Origin: Pomphorhynchus laevis
Taxonomy: Eukaryota; Acanthocephala; Palaeacanthocephala; Echinorhynchida; Pomphorhynchidae
NCBI GenBank assembly: GCA_012934845.2
Contig: WNNJ02000823.1
Span: forward strand, 186,001-250,000
Direction of reading: 5' to 3'
DNA: 64,000 nucleotides
This document shows, piece after piece, positions 11,390-22,889 of the stretch (within the stretch, counting starts at the first letter, position 1; each line of letters begins with the position of its first letter). The translations under genes were made by a program, and so were the position numbers. The notes under the pieces are model-generated. The model made no database searches and was not told the DNA's origin. It saw only the letters and a program-made list of their open reading frames with translations.

Positions 11390-12096
11390 ACAAAATGAGT
11401 TTATTAAGCTTGCATGATCTACTTTTATGTCTGAAGCAAACTATCTATATGTCTTTTATAATCGTTATTGAAAATTGCAATCTTTTATCTATACAGTATA
11501 CTTTGATGTGCATTAAAGTAGTATAACTATTTTTTCTAAATTTGCTTTTAATCGCCTAATCGATGCTTTCGGCTTTTTGATTAATAACTTTAAAACACTA
11601 TAGCTCAACCAGACTGCTCTAACTAGGATTGTTATATTAACTGTTTAACTTTGTTTTACATCTGAAATACTGTTCGATATACTGACGAACTGGAAATGAT
11701 GATGTAAATTAAATAAAAGAAGGTTACTTGGGCAAGAACAAGGCTTTCAATTAGTTTAGAAATTGTCTAGCGAATTAAGCTTTAATGATTTAATGAAAGA
11801 GGAAGTTGTGGATTTTTAGACAACTTTTCAACGCGGTTGAATTACGATAGATTTGTCATTGAAATTAAAAGGCAATTTAAAAATAATGAATTAAAATCAG
11901 TTGTTAGGAAGCAAGTTTCAGTGCACAAGTTTGAAGAAACTTCTTTAGTTAGTGAAAAGCGTTCGGAAAATTGGAAGTGAATCAGAGCTGTGTGATATTG
12001 ATATTACGCTTGTGTAGATGGCACAAATTAAAGTATAATAGTCCGTTCGACTGATAGAAAAGAAATTACTAGGTCAATGCTAGAGTCACTATATGA
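11390..12096. other. CK2 alpha 3' UTR and intergenic sequence
   Basis: 3' UTR up to the AATAAA at 11712, then unique-looking AT-rich sequence with no supported gene. Confidence 0.5.
11712..11717 (+). terminator. Candidate polyadenylation signal of CK2 alpha
   Basis: AATAAA lies 328 nt after the stop codon, the first canonical hexamer downstream. The 3' UTR between them shows no repeat. Position is seen; use is inferred. Confidence 0.5.
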
Positions 12097-13640
12097 ATCA
12101 GATCAGATAACTGAGTCTACGTATTTTAGACTAAATAAATCAAAAATAAATATAAAGTTAAAATTTAAAATTGAAATTTAAAATAAAAATCAATTGTTAT
12201 GAAGTGACTAATAAATAACAAACCATGTATTCGGTGTTATCGAGTTTCGACCCCCTGTTCCTCAACCCAACATAGCAGCGGGGCCAAACGCGCGTAATTG
12301 ACTTATTCCTTTGATGAAATTTGATTATCAAGTATCTTATTCTAATACAAAACATATTGTTTATTAAAAATGATATTATATTTATCTTTAAAATAATTTA
12401 TAATCAATTACGTTATAGCCAATATCTATAACCCAACATTTGGCTATCAAATAGTCTCGATAGCCTATTTGATAGATTTATAAATTTAGTTAAATAAATT
12501 ATAATTATTTTATTTATCTATCAGATAACTGAGTCTAAGATTTAATGGAAAAACTCGATCTGTTTTCTGTCAGCTGACAATTATTCGAGGGTTCTGATGC
12601 TTTTAGACCTTCGCAGAATTAAATGCTTTAACATTACACAATTCGGATCACTCAACTGATTACTTAATTTAAATGTAAATATTTAAATTAAATTAAATTA
12701 TATAGATAAATAACTATAAATAATAAATAATTATATAAGGTATAATACAATTAATATTTATATAACGATTAAATTTTATAAAAAACTTACAGATGAGATC
12801 AACTAACTGAGCCTACGATTTTATATTATTTATAAATTAAAAATAAAGATATAATTATAAATAATAAATAATTATAAAAGATTTTATTCAATTTATATTT
12901 ATATAATGATAAATTTATTATTAAAATTTGTCAATTGTTATGAATTAAATTGCTAATAATTTTTATTAGATATTTCAAAGTTTATATCAAGTTAAAATAA
13001 AAAAATTTAAATTTAAGATAAAAGTCAATTGTTATGAATTGACAAATAAATAACATACGATGTATTAGAATACGGAATAGAAGTTATCAAGAGGAACCGC
13101 TATACCACACCTATTTATAATTAAATAGCAATTAAATAATAAATAATTATAAGTAATTTAATAATTATAAATAATTTGGAAATGTTTCTAAAATTAACAT
13201 TACCACAATGAACGATTGTTCATAAATTCAAGTTTCATTGTTTTCAGAGCGGGCGAGATTAATCAAATCAGATAACTGCGTTTACGTATTTTATACGATA
13301 TATTGTATAGTATTGTATACTAAATAAATTTGATTATTTTGGTTTATTTTTTAAATCAAAAATAAAGATAAATAATAAATATTAAATAATCATATAAGAT
13401 TTTATACAATTAATATTTATATAACGATAAAATTTAAAAAAATAATAAAAATAAAGATAAATAATAAATAATTATATAAGATTTTATATAATTTATATTT
13501 ATATTAAGTTAAAATTTATTAAAATTTTAAATAAAAATCAATGTTTTTGAATTGACTAATAAATAACAATGTATCAGAATAAGGCTTGGATGTCAAAAGC
13601 TTGAACTGCAATGTTATCAAGTTTCGGTCTAAAAACGATA
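12097..13640 (-). repeat. Cluster of PLE 3'-end copies, all minus-oriented
   Basis: At least four partial copies start with variants of ATCAGATAACTGAGTCTACG at 12107, 12522, 12796 and 13265. The first (12097-12400) is the longest and keeps the GGGGTCGAAAC stem and the TTATTCTAATACAAA end of the coding side. The copy at 12793-13110 keeps TATCAAGAGGAACCGCTAT. No coding sequence. Repeated insertion or tandem amplification of PLE termini is inferred. Confidence 0.65.
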
Positions 13641-13689
13641 AATAATAAATAATTATATAAGATTTTATACGAAATCATAATAGTAAACG

Positions 13690-16600
13690 GTTTTATTAAA
13701 AGTCATGTAGATAAATTTCTTAAATTGTTTATTGGCGTTTGGAGCACGGCATTGAGGTTAATTGCCGTATATGAATAGGCAGATGATTCCACGAGAGACG
13801 AGCAGCCACAAGGAATAAGCGGAAGCCAAAAGAGGTAGTGTAGTTTGGGATGTGTAAAAGAAGGGAATTACAGGAACGCAAGGAACAGCAATCAGGACGA
13901 GAATTGTCGTAATAATGAAGGTTTGAGAAATGAAGGATTAGGATAAGTTATAAGGCTAAAAGCAATGATAAGAAGACGAATTTGAACACGATAATAAATG
14001 GTAGGCAAACCGAGAGAAGCAATATTGTGAGATCCACGATCAAAACGACGAAGATGGAGGAGAACTCGGACGGCTGCGTTGATGATGCGTTGTAGTGGAA
14101 GATGAGTGGATTTAGGTGAGTTGGAAAATATACTAAGACAGCAATCAAGTCTTGAGTAAAGCAGAGAATATATGATAGTCATACAAGGGAAATCGATCAA
14201 TCTACGAATTTGACGGAGGTTGCGGAGAATCAAGGTATATGAGCGTACTTTATCTCTAACGAATGTTTTAAGTGAAAGTCGGTTGTCGAAATGGACGCCT
14301 AAGAAAACGAGATTGTCAACGATAGGAAGAATTGTAGAATTTAATGATACAGAGGGAAGTTCTAAGCTGGGGCGTCTAGGAAGGATCAACATTATTTTGG
14401 ATTTATTAAAATTCAGAGTAAGACGAAGATAAGAAAGATGATTGAAAATTGAGGGAAGACAGTTTGAAGCAGAAATACTAAGATCATAAATACGATAAGC
14501 AGGTGCATGAGTATAGATGAGAATGCCATCAGCGTATTGCATAGCATGGAAGTTAAATGTATGAAAAATAGAAGAAAATCACCTAGAAGAAGAGAGAAAA
14601 GCAAAGGGCCTAATACGGATCCTTGTGGAACACCGGACGGGATGGAAGAAGGATGATAAAGGTAGGAGTTAGAACAAGCGCGAAAAGTACGGTTTGATAG
14701 ATATGAAGAAAACCAAGATCCAATGGGTAAAGAGAAGCCACAATCATGACAAAGACGGTGGAAAAGAATCGAGTGATCGGCGACGTTAATAGCAAATGAG
14801 AGATCAAAAGAAACTATGACACTACATTATTTATGATCACGCGATATGAGTAAGTCGTTATAAACTTTAAGACAGGCAATTTCGGTAGAGTAATTAGAGC
14901 GAAAAGCGGCTTGGAAGGGAAGAAATAAGTTGAAGGAAAAGAGATATGTATTAACTTGCTTGAGAACGAGACACTCAAGTAATTTAGATAGGGTTGGGAG
15001 AAGTGAGATAGGATGGTACGAAGATGGTAGTGAGGAGTCGAGAGATTGCTTTTTGATGAGAGGACGAACAATGACGCATTTACAGATGAAAGGAATTGTA
15101 CGGCTACGGATGTACGAGTTGAACGATGTGGTTAGGAAGGGTGAGATAGAGGAGCAGATATTTTTAAGTAAGTGAGTGAAAATTGGATTAGAAGGAGATG
15201 TTTTATTAGGTAATAAGATTTAGAGTTGGAAGAAGACTCGAGTTGATTTCGCCAAACGAGAGTACGCTTAGTACAAGAATGAGATGGGAACGGCCAAGTG
15301 ACAGATATAAAGCACGGAGATTCATATATATTAAAGAGAAGGTATTTATTAGGTAATGACAGCAGAATTTAAGAAACTTCTTCAGACGAAACGGGAAGGT
15401 GGAATAGCTCTGGGAGGGAAGTATTTAAAGAGAAGAATGGGTACAAGAGGGCTATGGGTAGTCGGGAAGGTAAATTATATAGCTTCGTTTGTAGATAAGA
15501 AGAAAATTCATCAGGATTTATATTACAAGGGGTATATGATCGTGAAAGAATCTAGTTTAAGATTTTCCTATAAGATTTAGAGTTGGAAGATGGCTCGAGT
15601 ATATTTCGCCAAAAGAGTGTACGTTTAGTACGTATACGAATGAGATGTGAACGGCGTAGAGAAAAGTAGGAATCACGGAGATTTGGAGGGAGTGATTTGG
15701 GAGAACGTTTAAGAAAGCGATTATACACACGAAAAGAGTGACGGAGTCGACGCTTAGAAAGACTCCAGTCAGAATCGAACCAGGGAGCATGGCGCAAGCG
15801 CTGAAAACGTCGGAATTGACTAGGCAGAAGGTTATTGATGATATACGTAAGTTCAAAATCAAACAGAATGCAGAGATCATCGGGAGAGATAGTTAAGTGG
15901 AAGTGAATAGAGTGAAGAATTGAGTAAGGCTGTGCAGAGAATAGGGATATCGAGAAGTTTCCAGGGTCGACATGGTGTGTACAATGGTAAAGACGGAGAA
16001 GGAGGATGGGGACGAGTAAGAGTAAGGGTGACAAGGAAATGATCGGACAAAACAGGATTATTAATTGACAAGGAGGTATAGTCATTGAAGCAGTTGAGAA
16101 CCAGTGATGTCGAGAGCACCGCTGAGAATATGAGTTGGGCTTGTTAAAAGTAACTTATAGTTAAAATAAGAAAAAAGATTAGTTAAAGTGATAGAGTCAG
16201 AGTCAGCCGGGCGATCAAGACGAATGTTAAAGTCACCGAGAACAAAAGAAGGAGTATAAGACAATGAACAGTGAGACATAAGATCTGCAAGGTCGTTAAA
16301 GAAGATACGTGATGGGGCAACTGAACCTGGACGGTATATAATCACAAATTTCATAGAAAAATGAGTTGATAATATGCAATTGAATAATTTTAACGAAGTG
16401 TAATCGTTGTTAGCGTTAATTTCACGCAGAGACGTTGGGTGACGAGCAATGGCAACAATACCTATATGGTTAGAAGCGGTAGATGTGGGAGGGACAATTG
16501 GACGAGCTGATTCAACTAGAGATCATCCAGTGCGACATAGTCGACGAATAGCAAGATCGTCAGATTCAGAGTGCCATAATTCGGTAATGCAGAGTATATC

Positions 16601-17035
16601 AGTAGATAATTGATCGAAGATATCAAAGAGCGGATCAGCTTTATGAAGAATGGATCGAGTGTTGAAAATACTAAGACGAAAAGTATGCTCAGGAGCGAGA
16701 TCACTACAAAGAAGACGGGGGAGAGACGTGACGCCATTGAATTTTTAGCCTCTGGTGTACGACGTGAAAATTTCCGTTGATTGAACGGATTGATAAGGAT
16801 GACTCGCCGTTTGTTTCACGTCGATGTTTCTCATTGTGAGTTAAATTAAGTTGGACAATATCAGAAGAGGAGCGATCAGGATAGGTACGACAAGTAGATG
16901 AAGTGGTGTGAAGTTTAAAACGTTGGGAGAGTACCAAGGAATCATGTGAACTATGGCAGAAAAAGATTTTTAGCAGTGGAACTCTGAGATGATTGGATTT
17001 AGTGGATTTGTTTAACCTGATCTAAGATTCAGGAG
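13690..17035 (-). mobile_element. LINE family A (CR1/L2-like), degenerate copy
   Basis: Minus-strand LINE homologous to the longer copy at 42655-49330. In minus order: end of ORF1 (TCRTYPDRSSSDIVQLNL), endonuclease pieces (YRPGSVAPSRIFFNDL; GDFNIRLDRPADSD), then the RT region and C-terminus in several frames, so it is broken many times. A 120-nt RT segment is present twice (about 15216-15345 and 15578-15690), and the polymerase motif reads YADG. The 3' end is near 13690. Inactive. Confidence 0.8.
13892..14542 (-). pseudogene. LINE family A RT C-terminal reading frame
   Basis: 216 codons open from MQYADGILIY to the LINE C-terminal domain. The YADD box is changed to YADG, losing the second catalytic aspartate. 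SKIMLILPRRPS and FLGVHFDN follow, as in CR1/L2-type RTs. It aligns closely with the frame at 42771-43580. Confidence 0.75.
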
Positions 17036-17039
17036 CGAT

Positions 17040-17450
17040 ATTATTGAAGTGGGATAGATTATCATCAACCTTCCTTTTCTCAACAATTCTCGTCAAGTTT
17101 ACTGTTCTTTGCTTTCCCGTAATTCCTTCCGTTTACATGTCCCAAACTACTCTACCTCCTTTGGACTCCGCTCCTTCATTGTGGCTGCTCCTCTATCGTG
17201 GAACCATCTGCCCATCATATACGCCAATCAACTTCCCTGCCGTGTTATAAACGTCAAATCCAATCACATTTAAACAATTTAACTAATTTATCTGTATGAC
17301 TTGTGCTGTGCTTTTTGATAGTTAGTGGACTTGTAAGCTTGCAGCTGGCACGCATTTGCCATGTTGCGTAGATTTTTGATGTTATATGTAAGTTAATAGG
17401 GCTTGTAAGCATGCAGCTAGCACGCATTTACCACGTGAATGACATGCTAT
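17040..17450 (+). mobile_element. LINE family A 3'-end fragment, plus strand
   Basis: Contains CCATCATATACGCCAATCAA and the 3' UTR phrase GGCACGCATTTGCCA, found at the 3' end of family A. The UTR phrase occurs twice (about 17340 and 17425). It abuts the minus-strand copy head to head. Confidence 0.7.
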
Positions 17451-17499
17451 CTGAATGAATGATATCCTTGACATGATCGATTTAACTACACTTTTCAAT

Positions 17500-18685
17500 A
17501 TCGATTCTAGTGTCGATTATTTCTCCTATATTATTATACATTCAACAACATACGAGCATTAGCTCAAATAGCTGGCTCACAATAAGTTCGTAAATAAATT
17601 AATTAGTTATTAAAATAAGGAAATGTAACACGAAACATTGCTTGATCCATTCGTAGTCTTCTTTTAAAAGTATTAAGTAAACTGCATCCAACAGTGTCTG
17701 CATCAAGGTTGTTCCAAAGCTCAACAATTCTTCTATCAAATTGCATCGCGCCCAATTTCTGTACCCTGTTTCTTCGAATAGTTAAATAATGACCACGAAG
17801 AACATTTGAACCACGTAGTTGAACCCTACTCCGAAGAGGGTGATGAGGACGTTGGAATAAATGCCAAACAAGGCACATATCCATGTACCGACGGGTCCAT
17901 GTGACTGTCTCAAGTCCTAATGATCCAAGTCTGTCTTCATAAGGCAGCGACGCCAACGTTGGTGCTAGCTTTGTTGCCCTGCGAAGTACCCTCTCTGATT
18001 TCTTATGTTCATGCACAGTACGTGGGTATACAACCGGAGCTGCATATAAAAGTCTACTCAATACATGTGCTACAATCAGAGGCCGAAAATCAGTCGGATT
18101 AACGCGAACAAACGCGCGTTGAATCATACCTATCATTTTATTAGAGTTGGCACAAGCTTGATCAGTGTGCTTTTTAGTTGATAAATTAGAGGTAACCCAT
18201 ACTCCTAAATCTTTGTAACTATCGACACTTTCCACAATACAGCCCTTATATGTGTAACAAGCTGATGTTAGTTGCTTGCGAGCATTACTAATAATACGCA
18301 TGTGTTTACATTTCGAAAAATTTATCACAAGCTTGTTAGACGCCGCCCACAACTTCACATTATCCATGTCAGTTTGCAAATTATCAACATCCTCACATGA
18401 ATGGATGGGCCGCCATATTTTTAAGTCATCTGCATACAAACATGATCGAGAGCGAATGCACCCAGGCAAATCGTTAACATAAATGCTGAATAAAAGCGGA
18501 CCCAAAACTGAACCTTGAGGTACTCCAATATGACATTCTCTAGACACAGACAATGACCAATCGACGAGTACTCGAAAGCAACGATCACGAAGAAATTCTC
18601 TAATCCAATCAACCTTTATGTTTGGGAGTCCAGTATTGACAAGTTTCTGAAGAAGTAGACCATGATCGCTATCGTTACAATTTTA
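17500..18685 (-). mobile_element. LINE family B, 5'-truncated RT copy
   Basis: Minus-strand non-LTR element cut off within the RT domain near 18680 (starts DHGLLLQKLVNTGLPNIK). The main frame at 17603-18553 is uninterrupted for 316 codons. The 3' UTR runs to about 17500. Flanked on both sides by family A 3' fragments. Confidence 0.8.
17603..18553 (-). CDS. LINE family B reverse transcriptase C-terminal part
   Basis: 316 codons. Visible motifs: HIGVPQGSVLGPLLFSIYVN (RT block 4), SCLYADDLKIW (block 5, catalytic YADD intact), NKLVINFSKCKHM (block 6) and SYKDLGVW (block 7), then the LINE C-terminal region ending VELWNNL and TFKRRLRMDQ. This organisation fits the Jockey/CR1 group. The upstream RT blocks 0-3 and the endonuclease are absent because of 5' truncation, the usual outcome of target-primed reverse transcription. 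The long open frame suggests a relatively recent insertion. Confidence 0.85.
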   Translation of the reverse strand: MSVSRECHIGVPQGSVLGPLLFSIYVNDLPGCIRSRSCLYADDLKIWRPIHSCEDVDNLQTDMDNVKLWAASNKLVINFSKCKHMRIISNARKQLTSACYTYKGCIVESVDSYKDLGVWVTSNLSTKKHTDQACANSNKMIGMIQRAFVRVNPTDFRPLIVAHVLSRLLYAAPVVYPRTVHEHKKSERVLRRATKLAPTLASLPYEDRLGSLGLETVTWTRRYMDMCLVWHLFQRPHHPLRSRVQLRGSNVLRGHYLTIRRNRVQKLGAMQFDRRIVELWNNLDADTVGCSLLNTFKRRLRMDQAMFRVTFPYFNN

Positions 18686-18689
18686 GTTT

Positions 18690-18935
18690 CATCTCCTTCC
18701 TTGTGCCCGCGCTTCTCGCTTGTGGAAGAGCGAGAAGAATGTAGCCGCCCATTCATATACGCCAATCAACCTCAATGCCTTGTTTCAAATGCCAAATCCG
18801 ATCTCATTTAAACAATTTAATAAATTTATCTATGACTTTTGCTGTGTGTTTTAGTTAGTGGACTGTTTAAGCGTGCAGTTGGCACGCATTTGCCAGTTTA
18901 AATAAATTATTATTGCTGTTGTTATTGTTAATCCA
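18690..18935 (+). mobile_element. LINE family A 3'-end fragment, plus strand
   Basis: Carries CATTCATATACGCCAATCAA, CCGATCTCATTTAAACAATT and GGCACGCATTTGCCAG, then a short (TTATTG)-like tail, as expected for a LINE 3' end. Confidence 0.7.
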
Positions 18936-19084
18936 CCCAAATTGTTTAAATTCAAAGTTCATAGTGAAAAATCTGCTAAGTGAAATATACGTGAAACGCA
19001 AATCTCACAAACCTTGAAGATCGGGTCAAGAATGCATATCCAAAGCTGTTAAAGTTTAAATTGCTATTAAGCAATTTAAAAATT

Positions 19085-19198
19085 TATCTGCTTGACTTAT
19101 AATTTATTTAATTATTTAAATTTTATTTAGTAAAAAATTTAATAATTTTATATTATTTAATATATAAATGATATAAAATACGTAGACTCAGCTATTTG
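19085..19198 (+). mobile_element. PLE 3' terminus
   Basis: AT tract followed by ATACGTAGACTCAGCTATTT, the plus-strand version of the PLE terminal motif. It abuts the 150-bp repeat that follows. Confidence 0.55.
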
Positions 19199-19350
19199 AT
19201 CTGATTTGTTAAAAAGCAATTTCCTCTGTATACTTGCAATATATCTTATTATTAGAAATTGATGATACTAATGGCTCTTTCGTTAATTCTACCCAACAAA
19301 TGTACGCTACATTTTTGTACTGATAAACCTCATTAGATACTTGTACACAT
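19197..19350 (+). repeat. About 150-bp repeat of unknown type, copy 1
   Basis: Inverted relative to 25800-25953, sharing GATACTAATGG, ACCCAACAAA, ACATTTTTGTACTGAT and CTCATTAGATACT. No coding potential and no clear terminal repeats. Confidence 0.6.
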
Positions 19351-19700
19351 ACCCTTCATGTTGCGATCATTTATATTTTAGCTGACGAAAGAAACCAACA
19401 TTATATATTTCAGCGAACGATGACACTTATGAAATATAATATATATTAATATATATTCATTTTATCTATATATATTATATTAACGTAAATAGTAATATCA
19501 GTTTTGCTATACAACAAAAAGTGGTTATTATTCAACACCATCTAAAAAACTATATCACGAGCCTTGGTTTTACGCTTCATAATACTGCATTATCATGTAC
19601 ATTTGTTGAATTGACTAAAACGAGAAAGAACAGAATTTAATGACTTTCTGATAACCTACGAGTTTGTCTAATTTGCGAAACGTCTAATATTTATATATTA
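19350..19700. other. AT-rich spacer
   Basis: No recognised feature. Confidence 0.4.
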
Positions 19701-20031
19701 GACGTCAATAAATCAAAAATTAATTAACGACTATGATAGGCTAAGTTGTATAATAGACAGTTATTGTAATACAAAATACTATAATCGTACAATAAATGTT
19801 AATAATAACAATAGAAAATATACATTAACCATAAACTTCATTAATAAATGTATAGATAACATAAATATAGCCGGACTTTTAAATAATTCTAAAAGTAAAG
19901 AAATAATAGGGTCAGATTTAAGTAAATATATTCCTAAAATAAGGTATAAACTCCTACCACCATTAGGACGAAAAATTTGTAATTATAATAAAGAATTAAA
20001 ATCAATATGTAACAATAATATTAGAAACATA

Positions 20032-21726
20032 ATGGAAACAGAATGCAATTGTAAAAGTCTTAGTTTTGATAAAATAAATGAACATATATGTACCCATAAT
20101 CTAGAATTAATTGAAAATTGTAAATTAAGAAAGCTGCTATCAAAAGGGTATAAATATAGATTAAATAATAACAACGACAAAAATAAAATTTACAGTTCGT
20201 TATATAATAACTTAAATGATTACTTTAGTAAGCTGATTAATAGTGAAAGCTCGAATATATCTAAGATATATTAAGATAAAAATTAAGATAAAAATTTGGA
20301 AAGATTATATATTTGATAAAATTAAAAATAAAATGAAAATAACAAACAATTACGAAAGGAAAGATAAAATTAATAAAGATATGTATAAAGAACTTACTAA
20401 ATTAAAGGATAACTATATAATAACAACTATTGATAAAGCTAGTAATAACTTTGTCTTCATATGCAAAAAGCTTTATAATGATATACTAGTGAAAGAGGTT
20501 AATTCTAATGATTTAAATATAAATCCAACATATAAATGTAGTGATTTAAGTTTAGAAACAATTATTACAAGTCATTGTTCTGTAATAGATAAAAACGGTA
20601 TAAAAATTGAATCAGATAATAAAACTATACCTATATTATATTGGAATCCAAAATTACATAAAAATCCAATAAAACCTAGGTTCATATGTAGTGCGTTTAA
20701 ATGTACATTAAAACCACTTTCTGTCTATATAAATAAAATATTTAAAGTAATTAAAGCACACTTTTAAAAATATTGCAAGGTAATCGAAATTAATACTGGT
20801 ATAAAACACTATTTTAGTATTAATTCTACAAAAGAATTTTTGAACATACAAAAGGAATAAATTTTCAAAATATAAATACATACGTTTTAGTACGCTTTAT
20901 ACAAATTTAGATTTAGTAGATATTAAAGAAGCGTTAGTAAAATTAATTAATCTTATATTCGGAAAAAGATATACATATATATGTTATAATAATTATAACG
21001 CCTATCTAACAAAAATTAAACCATCAAATAAATATAAATATATGGATAAAATTGAATTAATAGAATCCTTAAATATTTTGATAAATCAAAATTATTTAAA
21101 AGTAGGGACATCTATATTTAGACAAGTAAAAGGTGTTCCAATGGGTGGTAATAGTAGCCCAATTATAGCTGACTTGTTTTTAAGCTTTATAGAATATGAA
21201 TTTGTTCATAACTGTGTAAAAACTAAATCTAAACAATATAAATATATGAAATATATGTTTCGATACATTGATGATATATGTGTATTTAATTCTAATAATT
21301 TTTATTCAATTAGTGAGCACATTAATCCAGAAAGCCTTATTCTTAACAAAACCAATATTAATGATAAAGAAGGTGTATATCTAGATATGAACATTAAATT
21401 AACATTAACTAAAACTACTATTAATTTATATCGTAAAGATGACATATTTAAATTTACAAGAAACATTTTTGCATGAGAATTCATGCATACCATATAATAT
21501 AAAATATAATACATTCAATAATGAAATTTTAAGAATTGCAACAATATGTAATGATATTGGCTTTCTTCAAAATCATTTAAATAATTTAATAGATACATAT
21601 TTTAAACTAGGTTACTATAAAAATAACATCAAGCAGAAAATAGTAAAATATATAAATCAACACAATAATATAAAGAATAAATTTAAACTCTTAAGTGGCA
21701 AATTTTTATGGATGGATAATAAATAA
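20032..21726 (+). pseudogene. PLE reverse transcriptase region
   Basis: Visible pieces in order: RNIMETECNCKSLSF (CxC motif), IITTIDKASNNFVFICKK, YWNPKLHKNPIKPRFI, FRQVKGVPMGGNSSPIIADL (RT block 4), KYMFRYIDDICVFN (block 5, IDD-type catalytic pair), GVYLDMNIKLTL (block 7), then a Lys/Asn-rich tail ending at 21726. PKLHK and PMGG...P with YIDD are typical of Penelope-type RTs, which are related to telomerase RT. The frame is broken; open segments include 20243-20767 and 21042-21476. Confidence 0.82.
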
Positions 21727-21787
21727 TATACTTTGTATTAGAATAAGATACTAGATAGTTATTTCAGAGGAAATACATCATTAGCAT

Positions 21788-21852
21788 GTATTTGGCCCCG
21801 CTGCTATGTTGGGTAAAGGAGTTAGGGGCCGAAACCTGATAGCATAGCAGTT
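21788..21852 (+). ncRNA. Pseudoknot-like fold in the PLE 3' region
   Basis: GGCCCC (21794-21799) pairs with GGGGCC (21825-21830). CTGCTATG (21801-21808), inside that loop, pairs with CATAGCAG (21843-21850) outside it, giving an H-type pseudoknot topology. GAAAC follows the first stem. The copy at about 24528-24590 (minus) keeps both stems with G-U changes, and the copy at about 12240-12290 keeps stem 1. Confidence 0.5.
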
Positions 21853-22089
21853 CCTCCTGATAACCTCTAATTCTTATTCTGATACAACGTCTGTTATTTA
21901 TTAGTCAATTCATAAAAATGACGTTTATTTTAAATTTCATTTTTTTAACTTGATTTAAATTATAGAAAATCTAAAAACAATTATTAATTTTATTATTTAA
22001 TTATTAAATTTTGATTTAGCATTATTATGTTTTGTTTATTTTATAATTATATTAAATACGTGGACTCAGTTAGCTGATTTAATTAAAGT

Positions 22090-22549
22090 AACGATTGTAT
22101 ATACTTTGTCTTGTTCTTTAAAATAGTACATTCATAGTAACACAACGGAGTTCTACGATCATGCTTAATAATATGTGATTTGTGAGGAAATATGCTGCCT
22201 AAGATGTGGGAAAGTTTAGAATACTATACTATGGTTTATAAAGAAGGGATGACACAGTGTAGTAGAGTGCAGAAGATTGTAACTTTTGCTAAAACTGCGA
22301 TAAATTAATAAATAATTATTTATTAATCAATAATAAACAGTTTAATAAATAATTAATTATTTATTTTTTAATCATTAAAAAATTAATTAAATTATAGTGT
22401 GTGGTTATTTATTAAATAACCACCACGCACTAATAATTTTTTAGGGCGGTTAGTCAGTGCGGAAGGTTGGGTGTGGGAAAACTATGCAATTTTTTCAATT
22501 TACTATGAATTAATCAAAAATTTCATGATCAGAGGTTTAGCAGGAATGA
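22090..22549. other. Unassigned spacer with a near-perfect palindrome
   Basis: GTGGTTATTT (22401-22410) and AAATAACCAC (22414-22423) form a 10-bp palindrome with a 3-nt centre. Nothing coding. Confidence 0.5.
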
Positions 22550-22885
22550 AGGGTTCCAATATGTGTTGAATAGCATTTTTAAATCAAGAGTATCAACTAA
22601 ATGCAGTTAAAAGTATGTTCTGTCTTCGTGAATCCTCAATGTTACGTGGACACGAGCTATGTTTGAAGCATCGCTCAAAGCATCGAACAAATTGCACGAC
22701 AGTAATGGATCGCGTCTGTAAACGATGGAATGGATTATCACCTGGTGTAATCAACAGCTCTTCTGCTGTGCAATTCAAAGAACGTCTAAAGCTTGACCTC
22801 GTGAACTCTTGATGTTTTTTTACGTTTTTTTCTGTTTTTTTTATTCGATGTGATGCTTCCTTACGAGCTTCAGCTCCCTTGGAAG
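22550..22885 (+). mobile_element. CR1-like LINE C-terminal fragment
   Basis: The frame at 22615-22812 encodes LRGHELCLKHRSKHRTNCTT and VMDRVCKRWNGLSPGVINSS, then FKERLKLDLVNS, the standard last domain of CR1/Jockey-group LINEs. Only the 3' end is present, followed by a short UTR near 22880. Confidence 0.7.
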
Positions 22886-22889
22886 TCGA

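Larger units (their letters stand above)
19700..22090 (+). mobile_element. Penelope-like element, plus-strand copy without endonuclease part
   Basis: Largest PLE copy in the window. It starts within the linker (CIIDSYCNTKYYNRT), runs through an ETECNCKSLSF CxC motif, RT motifs and the end of the ORF at 21726, followed by a 360-bp 3' region ending in ATACGTGGACTCAGTTAGCT. The coding part is AT-rich and Asn/Lys/Ile-rich. It is split over several frames (at least three breaks), so it looks inactive. Multiple further fragments lie at 24-27 kb and 53-63 kb. Confidence 0.85.

Noticed and set aside
14930-15175. Plus-strand open frames across 14.2-15.6 kb
   Set aside because: Antisense shadows of the minus-strand LINE family A; no independent motif.
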